Notes under the pieces: generated by a model | Databases searched by the model: none | Told to the model about the DNA's origin: nothing | Seen by the model: the letters and a program-made list of their open reading frames with translations, nothing else | Translations under genes and position numbers: made by a program | Assembly: GCF_018332655.1 (NCBI RefSeq) | Contig: NZ_BOQL01000049.1 | Span: 62,001 to 126,000 of the forward strand | DNA length: 64,000 bases | Source: Actinoplanes auranticolor | GTDB lineage: Bacteria; Actinomycetota; Actinomycetes; Mycobacteriales; Micromonosporaceae | Direction of reading: 5' to 3' | Shown: one piece after another, positions 16,665 to 25,281 of the stretch | Layout of the letters: the number at the start of each line of letters is the position of its first letter | How positions within the stretch are numbered: the first letter of the stretch is position 1

Positions 16665-16850
16665 GGCACTGATTCTCTACGAGTGACCAGCCCGGGACAG
16701 CCTGTGCGAGCCAGATCACGTCGGTTCGCCCACCGACTGGGATGGGCCACCGGACGCAAGATCTTCCATAGGTCTGGCAATTCGGCCGATCGCGCGTGAT
16801 GCTTATTACCCGTGGGTACAACGGGGGCCGTGCGGATCACGGAGGTGCCC

Positions 16851-17795
16851 ATGTCCGAGCGTTCGGAGCTCACCCTCGCCGATGGCGTACGGCTGCATGT
16901 CGAGACCAGCGGACCGGTGAACGCGCCGGTGACCGTGGTGCTGTTGCACGGCTGGTGTCTCGACCGGCGGACCTGGCACCACCAGAGCAAGGCGCTGGAG
17001 CGGGTCAACGCCCGGGTCGTCGCCTATGACGCCCGGGGGCACGGCCGCTCCTCCGCGACCCGGCTGCGCTCGGCGACCCTGGCCCAGCTCGGTGACGATC
17101 TCGCCGAGGTGCTCCGCGCGTTCGCCCCCGCCGGGCCGATCGTGCTGGCCGGGCACTCGCTGGGCGGCATGACGATCATGGAGTTCGCCGACTCGTACCC
17201 GCAGGAGTTCGCCGGGCGGGTGGCCGGGCTGGTCTTCGTCTCGACCACCGCCGAGGGCGCGACCCACACGTGTTACGGCCTGCCCAGCACCATCACGCCC
17301 GTGCTGCGGGTCGCCGAGGAGGCCGGGGCCGGCCTGCTGGCCCGGCTGGGCGCGTGGCGGCCGCACAACGCGATGCTGCCCGTGCTGCGCCCGACCGTGC
17401 GCTGGCTGCTCTTCGGCGAGGACCACGAGCCCGGCGACCTCGAGGTCACCATGTCGGCGTTCGGCCGGGCCTCGCTGCGGTCCATCGGCGGCTTCCGGGC
17501 CTCGGTCGGCGCCCAGCACCGCCTGGACACCCTGGCCGCCCTCGGTGACGTGCCTGCGGCCGCGCTGGTCGGCGACCGCGACCGGCTCACCCCGCCGCCC
17601 TGCGCCGAGTCGATCGCCGGCGCACTGGCGGGCACCGAGCTGACCGTCTTCGAGGGCGCCGGTCACATGCTGATGATGGAACGCCCGGCCGAGGTCTCCG
17701 CCGCCCTGCTCTCCGTCGTGGACCGCGCGGCGAAGAGCACCCCGAGCCGCCGGTCGGCCCGCGCCCACCGCAGCCGCTACGACCAGGCCGCCTGA
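16851..17795 (+). CDS. alpha/beta hydrolase
   Basis: 314 residues from ATG 16851 (GGAGG upstream); GTG 16812 would add 13 residues. The fold is clear: oxyanion motif LLHGWCLDRRTW, nucleophile Ser103 in LAGHSLGGM, Asp in LVGDRDRLTPP and His in GAGHMLMMERP. The Arg-rich C terminus (KSTPSRRSARAHRSRYDQ) is a poorly ordered extension. Substrate unknown; esterase, lipase or dehalogenase-like activities are possible. It is transcribed toward the SRPBCC/ArsR pair. Confidence 0.88.
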   Translation: MSERSELTLADGVRLHVETSGPVNAPVTVVLLHGWCLDRRTWHHQSKALERVNARVVAYDARGHGRSSATRLRSATLAQLGDDLAEVLRAFAPAGPIVLAGHSLGGMTIMEFADSYPQEFAGRVAGLVFVSTTAEGATHTCYGLPSTITPVLRVAEEAGAGLLARLGAWRPHNAMLPVLRPTVRWLLFGEDHEPGDLEVTMSAFGRASLRSIGGFRASVGAQHRLDTLAALGDVPAAALVGDRDRLTPPPCAESIAGALAGTELTVFEGAGHMLMMERPAEVSAALLSVVDRAAKSTPSRRSARAHRSRYDQAA

Positions 17796-17860
17796 CCTGC
17801 CGGCCGACAGCGCCGGACCGGCGCTCAGCCCGATCGAGCCCGCGGAGGGCGGCGGCGGGC

Positions 17861-17996
17861 CGGGGCACGCTCAGAACTAACCCGGGCCCGCGACCTCGGC
17901 CAAGAGGTCGAGATTCGCGGCGGTGGACCGGGGCACGCTCAGAGCTGGTCCCGACCCGCGACCTCGGCCAGGAGGGCGAGCTGGGCGTCGATGCCG
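17861..17996 (-). repeat. 68-bp direct duplication of the SRPBCC-gene 3' end
   Basis: CGGGGCACGCTCAG occurs at 17861 and 17929, and the following bases (CCCGCGACCTCGGCCA, then AGAGGTCGAG or GGAGGGCGAG) continue the match, giving a 68-base period. The right copy contains the stop and last codons of the SRPBCC gene; the left copy is an extra, diverged tail outside the gene. Confidence 0.82.
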
Positions 17997-18244
17997 CTCG
18001 GCCGGGCCTTGGCCGAATCCCGGCCGTCGAGGTAGACGCCCTGGTCGGTGAGGACCAGGTGGGTGCGACCGCCCGCCGCGCTGGTCTCGCGGAAGTCGAA
18101 GGTCGTCTCCCCCTGCGGGTCCCCGCCCTCGGGCCCGCGGAACCAGCGCGCTTTCGCCGCGGGGTCGGCGAAGGCGCGGAAGACGCGCTCCAGCGACGCC
18201 GGATGGTGGCGGTCCAGAGTGATCGTCTCGGGCACGACGCTCAT
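17939..18244 (-). CDS. AHSA1/SRPBCC-family protein, internally shortened
   Basis: 101 residues, against the usual 145-165. The start VPETITLDRHHPASLERVFRAF, then ADPAAKARWFRGP, and the end THLVLTDQGVYLDG match the first and last parts of AHSA1-type proteins. The middle strands between FDFRE and TSAAGG are missing in frame, so the ligand-binding cavity is probably incomplete. The ATG overlaps the ArsR stop as ATGA. In actinomycetes an ArsR regulator often precedes such a gene. It may be a decaying gene that keeps its frame. The 3' end is duplicated as a 68-bp repeat. Confidence 0.72.
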   Translation of the reverse strand: MSVVPETITLDRHHPASLERVFRAFADPAAKARWFRGPEGGDPQGETTFDFRETSAAGGRTHLVLTDQGVYLDGRDSAKARPSGIDAQLALLAEVAGRDQL

Positions 18245-18585
18245 GTCTGTTCCTCATCCTCGGGATGGACGGCCAGGTAGGCACCGAGCCGGTCCAGGTT
18301 CGCGGCGAGCCCGGTGCGGCGGTCGGCGATCCACTGCTCGGCGGTCCGCAGCGCCGCCGGGTCCAGCCGGCAGGTGCGGGTCCGGCCGGCTTTCGCCGAG
18401 CGGACCAGGCCGCTGGTCTCCAGCACGTGCAGGTGTTGGAGCACCGCCGGCAGCGACATCGCCAGCGGCCGGGCCAGCTCGCTCACCGAGGCCGGGCCGT
18501 GGCTGAGCCGCTCCACGATGTCGCGCCGGCTGGGATCGGCCAGCGCCGCGAACATCCGGTCCAGCTCGGGTGAACGGTTAAGCAC
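18241..18585 (-). CDS. ArsR-family winged-helix regulator
   Basis: About 114 residues from GTG 18585; ATG 18555 is an alternative. The pattern ELDRMFAALADPSRRDIVERL, then SVSELARPLAMSLPAVLQHLHVLETSGLV, is a typical ArsR winged helix of the non-metal subgroup; no CxC or His-rich metal site is present. It is translationally coupled (ATGA) to the SRPBCC gene. A perfect 18-base palindrome lies across the predicted start and suggests autoregulation. The helicase gene is divergent from it. Confidence 0.87.
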   Translation of the reverse strand: MLNRSPELDRMFAALADPSRRDIVERLSHGPASVSELARPLAMSLPAVLQHLHVLETSGLVRSAKAGRTRTCRLDPAALRTAEQWIADRRTGLAANLDRLGAYLAVHPEDEEQT

Positions 18586-18594
18586 TTGCTTAAC
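18577..18594. promoter_or_regulatory. perfect 18-bp palindrome GTTAAGCA-CT-TGCTTAAC (ArsR operator candidate)
   Basis: The 8-2-8 palindrome occupies the 5' end of the ArsR gene and includes its GTG start (18585-18583). A regulator bound here would block its own leaderless or short-leader transcript, and possibly the divergent helicase promoter about 150 bases away. It is much more A/T-rich than its surroundings. Confidence 0.7.
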
Positions 18595-18743
18595 TGTTGT
18601 GGGCCGGGATTGCCCCGTCCAGCCGGTCCGGGCGTGCCGACGTCGACGCCGGTACCGCAACAGGAGTAAGTTCGATTGCCCCCTGGCTCCGGTGCCGGGC
18701 GGCGGCAAGAGCACGCGGAGCACCAGCGGGGAGCACAACGGAC

Positions 18744-20870
18744 TTGAGCGACGCCACCGTCCTGCAGCAGGAGATCGCCGTCGAGCAGCAGCACGTCGAC
18801 CGGGTGTACGCCCGGCTCGCCGATCTGCGCCAGGACGCGTCCCGGGCCGAGAAGGAGGGCTACCAGCTCGCCGGCGTCGGCACCTTCGGCGCCCTGGTCG
18901 AGCGGGACGCCATGGTGTTCCACCGGGCCCGCCGCCGGCACGCCCTGGACGCCGAGTACGAGGGCCTGGTCTTCGGCCGACTGGACCTGACCAGCGGCGC
19001 TGTGCACTACGTGGGCCGGATGGGCATCCGCGACGAGGAGTCGCAGTCGCTGGTCGTGGACTGGCGCGCGCCCGCCGCGGCGGCGTTCTACCGGGCCACC
19101 CCGGCCGACCCGCTGGGGGTGGTGCGGCGCCGGATGATCCAGTCGGCGCGGGAACGGGTCACCAACATCGAGGACGACCTGCTCGACCCGGAGGCCGCGC
19201 CCGCCGACATGCGGGTGGTCGGGGACGGCGCCTTGCTTGCCAGTCTCTCTAAGGCCACCGGCCGGGGCATGCGCGACATCGTCGCCACCATCCAGCGCGA
19301 GCAGGACGACGCGATCCGCTCCCCCGCCTCCGGTGTGACGATCGTCACCGGAGGTCCGGGCACGGGCAAAACCGCGGTGGCGCTGCACCGGGCGGCGTAC
19401 CTGCTCTATTCCGACCGCAGCCGGTTCGCCGGCGGCGGCATCCTGGTGGTCGGCCCGTCCGGGGTGTTCGTCGACTACATCGCCACGGTGCTGCCGTCGC
19501 TGGGCGAGGACACGGCGACCCTGCGTTCGCTCGGTTCGCTGGTCGCCGGGTACGACGCCACCCGCACCGACCCCACCGCGGTGGCCGCACTCAAGGGCTC
19601 CCTGCGGATGCGCCGGGTGCTGGAGCGCGCTTCGCACGACGCCGTGCCGGGCGCCCCCACCGAGCTGCGACTGCTCTACCGCGGCGCGCTGCTGCGCCTG
19701 GACGCCGCCGACCTGGAGCGGATCCGGCGCAAGGCGCTGCCGCGCGGCGCCCGCCGCAACGAGGTCCGCGGCACCGGCTTCGACCGGATCTTCGACGCGC
19801 TGTGGACGCAGGCCAAGGGCTCGGTCAAGACCCTGCCGGAAAAGCAGGAGTTCGAGGCGGAGCTGGCCGACCGCACCGACTTCCGCGACTTTCTGCGGGC
19901 CTGGTGGCCACGGTTCACCCCGATGCGGGTGCTGCGCTGGCTGGCCGAGCCGGCCCGGCTGCGGGGGTACGCCAACGGGCTGCTGTCCCGCGAGGAGATC
20001 GCGCTGCTGCAGGGCTCGTTCGACGGTCTGGCCGAGCACGGGCCGACGATCGCCGACGTGGCGCTGCTCGACGAGCTGGACGAGCTGATGGGCCGCCCGC
20101 GGCAGCCGGCCAGGAAGAACCGCAACAACCCGTTCCACGTCCGCGACGGGGTGCAGGAGGTCAGCACGTACGCCGACCGCCAGGCGCTGAGCCGCGCGCA
20201 GATCGTGCGCGACGAGGACTACCGCGATTACGCCCACGTGGTGGTGGACGAGGCGCAGGACGTCACCCCGATGCAGTGGCGGATGATCGGCCGGCGCGGC
20301 GCGTACGCGTCCTGGACGATCGTCGGTGACCCGGCGCAGACCGCCTGGTCCGGCGACGCCGAGGAGCTGGACCGGGCGCGCGACAAGGCGCTGGGCTCGC
20401 GGCGCCGCAACACGTACTCGCTGACCACCAACTACCGCAACTCGTCGGAGATCTTCGCGGTCGCCGCCCGGGTGATCCGCACGATCATGCCGGATCTGCC
20501 GCTGCCCTCGGCGGTGCGCAGCACCGGCGTGGAGCCGGTGGACCTGGTCGTGGGGGCCGCACAGCTGCCGGAGGCGGTCCGCGAGGCGGCCGAGAAGCAC
20601 CTGTCCGACGTCGACGGCACGATCGGCGTGATCACGCCGGTGCTGCGCCGCGACGAGATGGCCGGGTGGGTGGCCGGGCTGCCCGAGCGGATCCAGGTGG
20701 TCACCGCGCTGCAGGCCAAGGGCATGGAGTACGACGCGGTGGTGCTGGTCGAGCCGGCCGAGATCGCGGTCGACGCCAGCGGCACCCGGACCCTGTACGT
20801 GGCCCTGTCGCGGGCCACCCAGCGCCTCACGACGGTGGGGACCCGCGACTGGCACGGTGCGGCTCGTTAG
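18744..20870 (+). CDS. HelD-family (UvrD-like) ATPase, RNA-polymerase-associated helicase-like protein
   Basis: About 708 residues. TTG 18744 is preferred: GGGGAG lies 10 bases upstream and the product then begins MSDATVLQQEIAVEQQHVDRVYARLADLRQDA, the coiled-coil N terminus of HelD proteins. Walker A is GGPGTGKTAVAL (about residue 203) and Walker B/motif II is VVVDEAQDVTPMQ (about 501). Motif III (IVGDPAQTAWSG) and motif VI (RTLYVALSRATQRL) are also present. HelD proteins remove RNA polymerase from stalled complexes, and a Streptomyces member (HelR) protects against rifamycins. Which subtype this is cannot be decided by eye. Its stop overlaps the converging gene by 4 bases. Confidence 0.85.
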   Translation: MSDATVLQQEIAVEQQHVDRVYARLADLRQDASRAEKEGYQLAGVGTFGALVERDAMVFHRARRRHALDAEYEGLVFGRLDLTSGAVHYVGRMGIRDEESQSLVVDWRAPAAAAFYRATPADPLGVVRRRMIQSARERVTNIEDDLLDPEAAPADMRVVGDGALLASLSKATGRGMRDIVATIQREQDDAIRSPASGVTIVTGGPGTGKTAVALHRAAYLLYSDRSRFAGGGILVVGPSGVFVDYIATVLPSLGEDTATLRSLGSLVAGYDATRTDPTAVAALKGSLRMRRVLERASHDAVPGAPTELRLLYRGALLRLDAADLERIRRKALPRGARRNEVRGTGFDRIFDALWTQAKGSVKTLPEKQEFEAELADRTDFRDFLRAWWPRFTPMRVLRWLAEPARLRGYANGLLSREEIALLQGSFDGLAEHGPTIADVALLDELDELMGRPRQPARKNRNNPFHVRDGVQEVSTYADRQALSRAQIVRDEDYRDYAHVVVDEAQDVTPMQWRMIGRRGAYASWTIVGDPAQTAWSGDAEELDRARDKALGSRRRNTYSLTTNYRNSSEIFAVAARVIRTIMPDLPLPSAVRSTGVEPVDLVVGAAQLPEAVREAAEKHLSDVDGTIGVITPVLRRDEMAGWVAGLPERIQVVTALQAKGMEYDAVVLVEPAEIAVDASGTRTLYVALSRATQRLTTVGTRDWHGAAR

Positions 20871-21790
20871 GGGCGCTTGACCCCGACCGCGGTGTACTCG
20901 GTCTCCGGCGTGGCCGGCGTGGTGAAGCGGGCGTTCGGCAGGTAGAAGTACTTGCCGTACTCCGCGATGGTGGTGGGCACGTCGAAGCGCGGATCGGTGG
21001 TGCGGCTCACCACCGTGCCCTTGGTGGCGCGCTTGTCGAGCTGGATCCGGGTGATCACGTTGAGCCTGTTCTGCACCACGTAGAGCGTGCTGCCGCGCAG
21101 CCACAGACCGTCACCGTTGGGCACGGACTCGCCGCCGAGGTCGATCTCGGTGGTGCGCCCGCTGTACGACGTACGGAAAAGCTTGCCGGTGTTGGACTGC
21201 ACGATGATCAGCCCCCGGCGGTCGGGGGTCGGCGCGATGCCGTTGGCGTTGTTGCCGGTCTGATAGGTGATGTCGCCGGTCAGCGGCACCCGGACCGCCT
21301 CGGCGGGCAGCTTGCCGTGCCGGCCCAGCGGCAGCTTGAACAGCACCGGGTTGGCGGAGTCGGTGTACCAGGCGGCGCCGCCGGTCAGCGTCACGTCGTT
21401 GATGAACGACGGGACGGTCTGCAGCGTGTAGGACTTCAGCACCGCACCGGTGGCGGCGTTGATCACGCGGGCGTTGCCGCCGCTGCCACCGGCGACGAAG
21501 AGCCGCCCGCGGTCGTCGATCTTGAGGCCGAGCGACTGCGTGCCGGGGCCCTGGCTGATGACTTCACCCCGACCGGTACGCAGGCTGGCCCGGTAGATGT
21601 CACCGTCGACGCGGGAGCCGAAGTACGCGTACGGGGCTTTGCCGATCGCGATGCCCTCCGGCTGGAAGCCGTTGGGCAGCTGGATGGTGGACTGCAGGGA
21701 GCCGCCGCGGTGGGCGGCCTCGGCGGGAGCGGCGCCGAGCACCACGGCCAGGGCGGCCGTGGTGACGAGTGCGAGAGTGCCTCTGGACAA
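20867..21790 (-). CDS. secreted SMP-30/gluconolactonase-like beta-propeller protein
   Basis: 307 residues. I chose TTG 21790: GGAAGGAA lies 7 bases upstream and the product starts with a signal peptide (LSRGTLALVTTAALAVVLGA, cleavage near AEA). The rest contains repeated propeller-like blades (PEGIAIGKAPYAYFGSRVDGDIYRA, LGLKIDDRGRLFVAGGSGGNARVI, NGIAPTPDRRGLIIVQSNTG). It resembles the SMP-30/LRE group of exported lactonase-like proteins; catalysis is not proven by residues I can see. The TAA stop overlaps the helicase TAG on the other strand (TTAG). Confidence 0.78.
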   Translation of the reverse strand: MSRGTLALVTTAALAVVLGAAPAEAAHRGGSLQSTIQLPNGFQPEGIAIGKAPYAYFGSRVDGDIYRASLRTGRGEVISQGPGTQSLGLKIDDRGRLFVAGGSGGNARVINAATGAVLKSYTLQTVPSFINDVTLTGGAAWYTDSANPVLFKLPLGRHGKLPAEAVRVPLTGDITYQTGNNANGIAPTPDRRGLIIVQSNTGKLFRTSYSGRTTEIDLGGESVPNGDGLWLRGSTLYVVQNRLNVITRIQLDKRATKGTVVSRTTDPRFDVPTTIAEYGKYFYLPNARFTTPATPETEYTAVGVKRP

Positions 21791-21840
21791 GGGGTGATTC
21801 CTTCCAGGCGGGAACTTTCTGGCACCCCTCTGTACCCACG

Positions 21841-21900
21841 GAATGGCATTCAAGTTCAAGTTGCATACATAGCGATGTGAACATATATTGGCCGAGGCTC
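21841..21900. promoter_or_regulatory. A/T-rich divergent promoter region with ACAT-N4-ATGT
   Basis: Between the propeller gene (start 21790) and the cation efflux gene (start 21926) the sequence becomes markedly A/T-rich (TTGCATACATAGCGATGTGA, then ACATATATTG). ACAT-AGCG-ATGT (21867-21878) is an inverted repeat next to a TGAACATATAT stretch, the base composition expected for a metal-sensor (ArsR/SmtB) operator. No such regulator gene is adjacent. Confidence 0.4.
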
Positions 21901-21925
21901 AGCGCGGCGACGGAAGGTAGGGCTC

Positions 21926-22840
21926 ATGGGAGCCGGGCACGACCACGGAGGCCAGGCCTTGCGCGCCGGCGAACGGCACCGCGCCCGCCTGTGGTGGGCG
22001 GGCGGGCTGCTGGCCGCGTTCATGCTCGTCGAGGCCGCGGCCGCGCTGTCCACCGGCTCCTTGGCGCTGCTCTCCGACGCCGGGCACATGTTCACCGACG
22101 TGCTCGGCATTGCGATGGCGCTCGCCGCCATGCACGCCGCGAGCCGGGCGGCCACCGACTCCCAGCGCACCTTCGGGCTCTACCGGCTGGAGGTGCTGGC
22201 CGCACTGGCCAACGCCGTACTGCTGACCGGCGTCGCCGTCTACGTGCTGATCGAGGCCGTGCGCCGGTTCTCCGACCCGCCGCACGTGCCGGCCGGTGCC
22301 ATGCTGATCGTCGCGACCGGCGGCCTGCTGATCAACATCGTCGCCTTCCTGCTGCTGCGGGCCGGGGCCAAGGAGAGCCTCAACGTCCGCGGGGCGTATC
22401 TGGAGGTGCTGGGCGACCTGCTGGGCTCGGCCGGCGTCATCGTCGCGGCCGCGATCATCGCGGTCACCGGCTGGTCGTACGCGGACCCGATCGTCGCCGT
22501 GATCGTGGCCCTGTCGATCCTGCCCCGCACCTTCGCCCTCGGTCGCGCCGCGGTCCGCATCCTCGTGCAGGCCGCCCCCGAGCGCCTGGACGTGGGCGAC
22601 GTGCGGACGCGGCTGGCCGCGGTGCCCGGCGTCTGCGACGTACACGATCTGCACGTCTGGACATTGACCTCCGGGATGGATGTCGCCTCGGCGCACCTGA
22701 GCCTGGAGCCCACCGCCGAGCTGGGCACGGTGCTGGCCACCGCTCGTGAGGCCCTCCATCAGGACTTCGCCATCGATCACGCGACACTGCAGGTGGAACC
22801 GGTCGGCGCGGGCGGCCCGTGCACCCCGGCGGGTTGGTAG
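21926..22840 (+). CDS. cation diffusion facilitator (CzcD-like zinc/cobalt/cadmium efflux)
   Basis: 304 residues. A short His-containing N terminus (GAGHDHGGQ) is followed by six transmembrane helices. The metal-site motifs are SDAGHMFTDVLG in helix 2 (HxxxD) and LGDLLGSAG in helix 5. A cytoplasmic C-terminal domain (VHDLHVWTLTSGMDVASAHL) matches the CDF dimerisation domain. It exports divalent metals by proton antiport. The promoter region upstream is A/T-rich with an inverted repeat. Confidence 0.92.
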   Translation: MGAGHDHGGQALRAGERHRARLWWAGGLLAAFMLVEAAAALSTGSLALLSDAGHMFTDVLGIAMALAAMHAASRAATDSQRTFGLYRLEVLAALANAVLLTGVAVYVLIEAVRRFSDPPHVPAGAMLIVATGGLLINIVAFLLLRAGAKESLNVRGAYLEVLGDLLGSAGVIVAAAIIAVTGWSYADPIVAVIVALSILPRTFALGRAAVRILVQAAPERLDVGDVRTRLAAVPGVCDVHDLHVWTLTSGMDVASAHLSLEPTAELGTVLATAREALHQDFAIDHATLQVEPVGAGGPCTPAGW

Positions 22841-22917
22841 CAAGCCGTTCGAAGCATCCCGCTGAGGGCGCTGCGCTCCCTACACTCCTCTTGATGCCAA
22901 CCATGGAGGGGATCGCC

Positions 22918-23208
22918 ATGACGCAATCCGTCATCCACCAGCCCCGGGTGGCCTGGGAGGCCGCTCGCGCTTTCGTCCGGACGGCCGCCGGGCCGGGCTA
23001 CGACGCGTACGCCGGCTGGGTGCTCAGCCGCCTCGGCACCGAGGTGTACGGCGAACTGGCCGCCACCCGCCGGCGCCTGCTCGAAGCGTCGGTGCAGAGC
23101 AGCGACAACGACCGGTTCACCGCCGACATCGAGGCCGGGAGGTGGCGGGTCCGCCTGGAGGACCTGCTGCGCAACGACCCGTCGCTGGTCACGCCGCTGC
23201 GCGACTGA
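22918..23208 (+). CDS. small hypothetical protein
   Basis: 96 residues from ATG 22918, with GGAGGGG a few bases upstream. The sequence (VAWEAARAFVRTAAGPGYDAYAGWVLSRLGTEVYGELAATRRRLL) is mostly helical and soluble, with no signal peptide or membrane helix. No family recognised. The ribosome binding site and codon pattern make it a credible gene. It lies between a metal transporter and an O-methyltransferase on the same strand, with gaps of 77 and 63 bases. Confidence 0.6.
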   Translation: MTQSVIHQPRVAWEAARAFVRTAAGPGYDAYAGWVLSRLGTEVYGELAATRRRLLEASVQSSDNDRFTADIEAGRWRVRLEDLLRNDPSLVTPLRD

Positions 23209-23271
23209 CCGAGGCCGCCGCCCGATAACCGCCCGGCTGGGCCCGAGCGCCCCTTTGCCATGATCTGCGTC

Positions 23272-24294
23272 ATGTTGACGCCGACACCCCTCATGGACCT
23301 CGTCACCGGCTTCTGGAGTTTCAAGACCTTCGCCGCCGCCGTCGAGCTCGACCTGTTCACCCTGCTGGCCGGCGGCCGTACCCTCACCGTCGCCGCCGCC
23401 GAGCAGGAGCTGGGGCTTCCGGAGCGCCCGGCCGACCTGCTGCTGACCGCCTGCGCCTCGCTGGGCCTGCTGGAACGGGCCGGCGACGGCTACCGCAACA
23501 CCGCCCTGGCCGAGGAGTTCCTGGTCCGCGGCAAGCCGTACTACTTCGGCGGGCAGGTCACCTACTGCGACCGCCGCACCTATCTGCCGTGGCACCGCAT
23601 CGGCGAGGCGCTGCGCACGGACCGGCCGCTGACCTGGGATCCGCAGACCCAGGAGTCGATGTTCACCACCGCCGACCCACAGCTGCTGGCGACGTTCTGG
23701 GAAGCGATGTACTCCACGTCGATCTTCACCGCGCGGGCGCTGGGCGGTGCGGTGGACCTGGCCGGACGCCGTCGGCTGCTGGACGTGGGTGGCGGCTCGG
23801 GGGCGTACCCGATCGAGCTCTGCCGGCAGCAGCCCGGCCTGACCGCGACGGTCCTGGATCTCCCGCATGTCGTCGAGATCGCCGCAGGCAAGATCGAGCT
23901 GGCCGGGCTCGCCGACCGGATCACCACCCGGCCCGGCGACTTCCTCGCCGACCCGGACCTGCCGGGCGGCCACGACACGGTGCTGTTCAGCATGATCCTG
24001 CACGACTGGGACGCGCCGACCAACCAGGCGCTGCTGGCCAAGGCCTACGCGGCCCTGCCGGCGGGCGGCCTGGTGATCATCTCCGAGCTGCTGCTCGACG
24101 CGGACCGCACCGGACCGGCTCCGGCCGCCCTGATGGGGATGAACATGCTGGTCGAGACCGTGGGCGGGCGTAATTACTCGGACGCGGAGTATGCCGCCTG
24201 GCTGACCGGCGCGGGCTTCGGTGAGGTGCGGACGGTCCGCTTCGACGCGCCCGGAGCGAACGGCGCCGTGCTGGGGATCAAGCCGGCCGGCTAA
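23272..24294 (+). CDS. SAM-dependent O-methyltransferase (plant/actinomycete type)
   Basis: 340 residues from ATG 23272; ATG 23260 is an alternative and neither has a clear ribosome binding site. The N-terminal winged-helix dimerisation domain (FWSFKTFAAAVELDLFTLLAGG) precedes the methyltransferase domain with SAM motif RLLDVGGGSGAYPIELC and the post-motif MILHDWDAPTNQALL, where HDW holds the catalytic His of PF00891 enzymes. These often act on small aromatic or polyketide hydroxyls. No biosynthetic cluster surrounds it, so the substrate is unknown. Confidence 0.87.
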   Translation: MLTPTPLMDLVTGFWSFKTFAAAVELDLFTLLAGGRTLTVAAAEQELGLPERPADLLLTACASLGLLERAGDGYRNTALAEEFLVRGKPYYFGGQVTYCDRRTYLPWHRIGEALRTDRPLTWDPQTQESMFTTADPQLLATFWEAMYSTSIFTARALGGAVDLAGRRRLLDVGGGSGAYPIELCRQQPGLTATVLDLPHVVEIAAGKIELAGLADRITTRPGDFLADPDLPGGHDTVLFSMILHDWDAPTNQALLAKAYAALPAGGLVIISELLLDADRTGPAPAALMGMNMLVETVGGRNYSDAEYAAWLTGAGFGEVRTVRFDAPGANGAVLGIKPAG

Positions 24295-24342
24295 ATCAGC
24301 GATCACGCCCGCGGCGGCGGGCCCGTCCGTAAGACTGTGCTC

Positions 24343-25281
24343 ATGAGCCACAAAGGCGTCATGGTGTTCGTGCCTGCGCCCCAGCTGACCGTGACGCTCG
24401 AGCAGCAGCACGACAAGGCGGAGCTGCACGTGCACCCGGGCGGGCAGGGCGTCTGGCAGGCCCGGATGATCACGCTGCTGGGGGCCCAGGTGACCCTCTG
24501 CTCGGCCACCGGCGGCGAGGTCGGACGGGTGCTGGAGCCGCTGCTGAAGTTCCACGGCGTGACGCTGAAGACCATCAAGCGCGACTCCGGCACCGGCTGG
24601 TACGTCCACGACCGACGCAGCGGCCAGCGCGAGGAGCTGGCCGACGACCCGGGCCAGCCGTTGTCGCGGCACGAGATGGACGAGCTCTACAGCCTCGCGC
24701 TCGCGGAGGGGCTGCGGGCCGGTATCGCGGTGCTCAGCGGACCGGCCCACCCCTCCGTCGTGCCCGCCGACATCTACCGCCGGCTCGCCACCGACCTGGG
24801 CGCCAACGGCTGCAAGGTCATCGTCGACCTGTCCGCGGCCCACCTCTCCGCCGCGCTCGAAGCGCGCCCGCACGTGGTCAAGGTCAGCCACGAGGAGCTG
24901 ATCCGCGACGGCATGGTCAAGGACGGCTCCACCGAGTCACTGACCCGGGCGCTGTACAAGCTGCGCGAGGACGGGGCGGAGATGGCCCTGGTCTCGCGGG
25001 CCGACGAGGGCGCGCTGGCCCTGATCGAGAACCAGGTGTACGAGGTCGACATGCCCAAGATGGTGGCCGCCGAGTCGCGCGGGGCGGGTGACTCGATGAC
25101 CGCCGGCGTCGCTGCGGTGCTCGCCCAGGGCGGGACGCTGTGTGAAGCCGTACGCACGGGCGCCGCCGCCGGCGCCCTCAACGTGACCCGCCACGGGCTC
25201 GGCACCGGGCGCATCGACGCCGTCCAGGTGTTGACCGAGCGGGTGAGACTGACGCCCGTCGACACGAAGGTACCGGTATGA
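24343..25281 (+). CDS. PfkB-family carbohydrate kinase (1-phosphofructokinase-like)
   Basis: 312 residues from ATG 24343. PfkB features are an N-terminal PGGQGVWQARMITLLGAQVT (substrate-binding Gly-rich motif) and the catalytic GAGDSMTAGVAA near residue 250. The resemblance to 1-phosphofructokinases (PAPQLTVTLE, PGGxGxxxA) suggests a phosphosugar substrate. The TGA overlaps the ATG of surE (ATGA), so the two are coupled; SurE removes phosphate from nucleotides, but a shared pathway is not established. Confidence 0.85.
   Translation: MSHKGVMVFVPAPQLTVTLEQQHDKAELHVHPGGQGVWQARMITLLGAQVTLCSATGGEVGRVLEPLLKFHGVTLKTIKRDSGTGWYVHDRRSGQREELADDPGQPLSRHEMDELYSLALAEGLRAGIAVLSGPAHPSVVPADIYRRLATDLGANGCKVIVDLSAAHLSAALEARPHVVKVSHEELIRDGMVKDGSTESLTRALYKLREDGAEMALVSRADEGALALIENQVYEVDMPKMVAAESRGAGDSMTAGVAAVLAQGGTLCEAVRTGAAAGALNVTRHGLGTGRIDAVQVLTERVRLTPVDTKVPV

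Noticed and set aside
18600..18743. Search for a rifamycin-associated element upstream of the HelD gene
   Set aside because: No matching long GC inverted repeat was seen, so a HelR-type resistance role is not claimed.
18483..21104. Very long open frame opposite the HelD gene
   Set aside because: An antisense artefact of high G+C third positions; low-complexity Arg/Gly/His product and an authentic helicase on the other strand. The same applies to the long frames opposite fasR, fabD, fabH, MoxR/DUF58, argS, MCP and LuxR genes.
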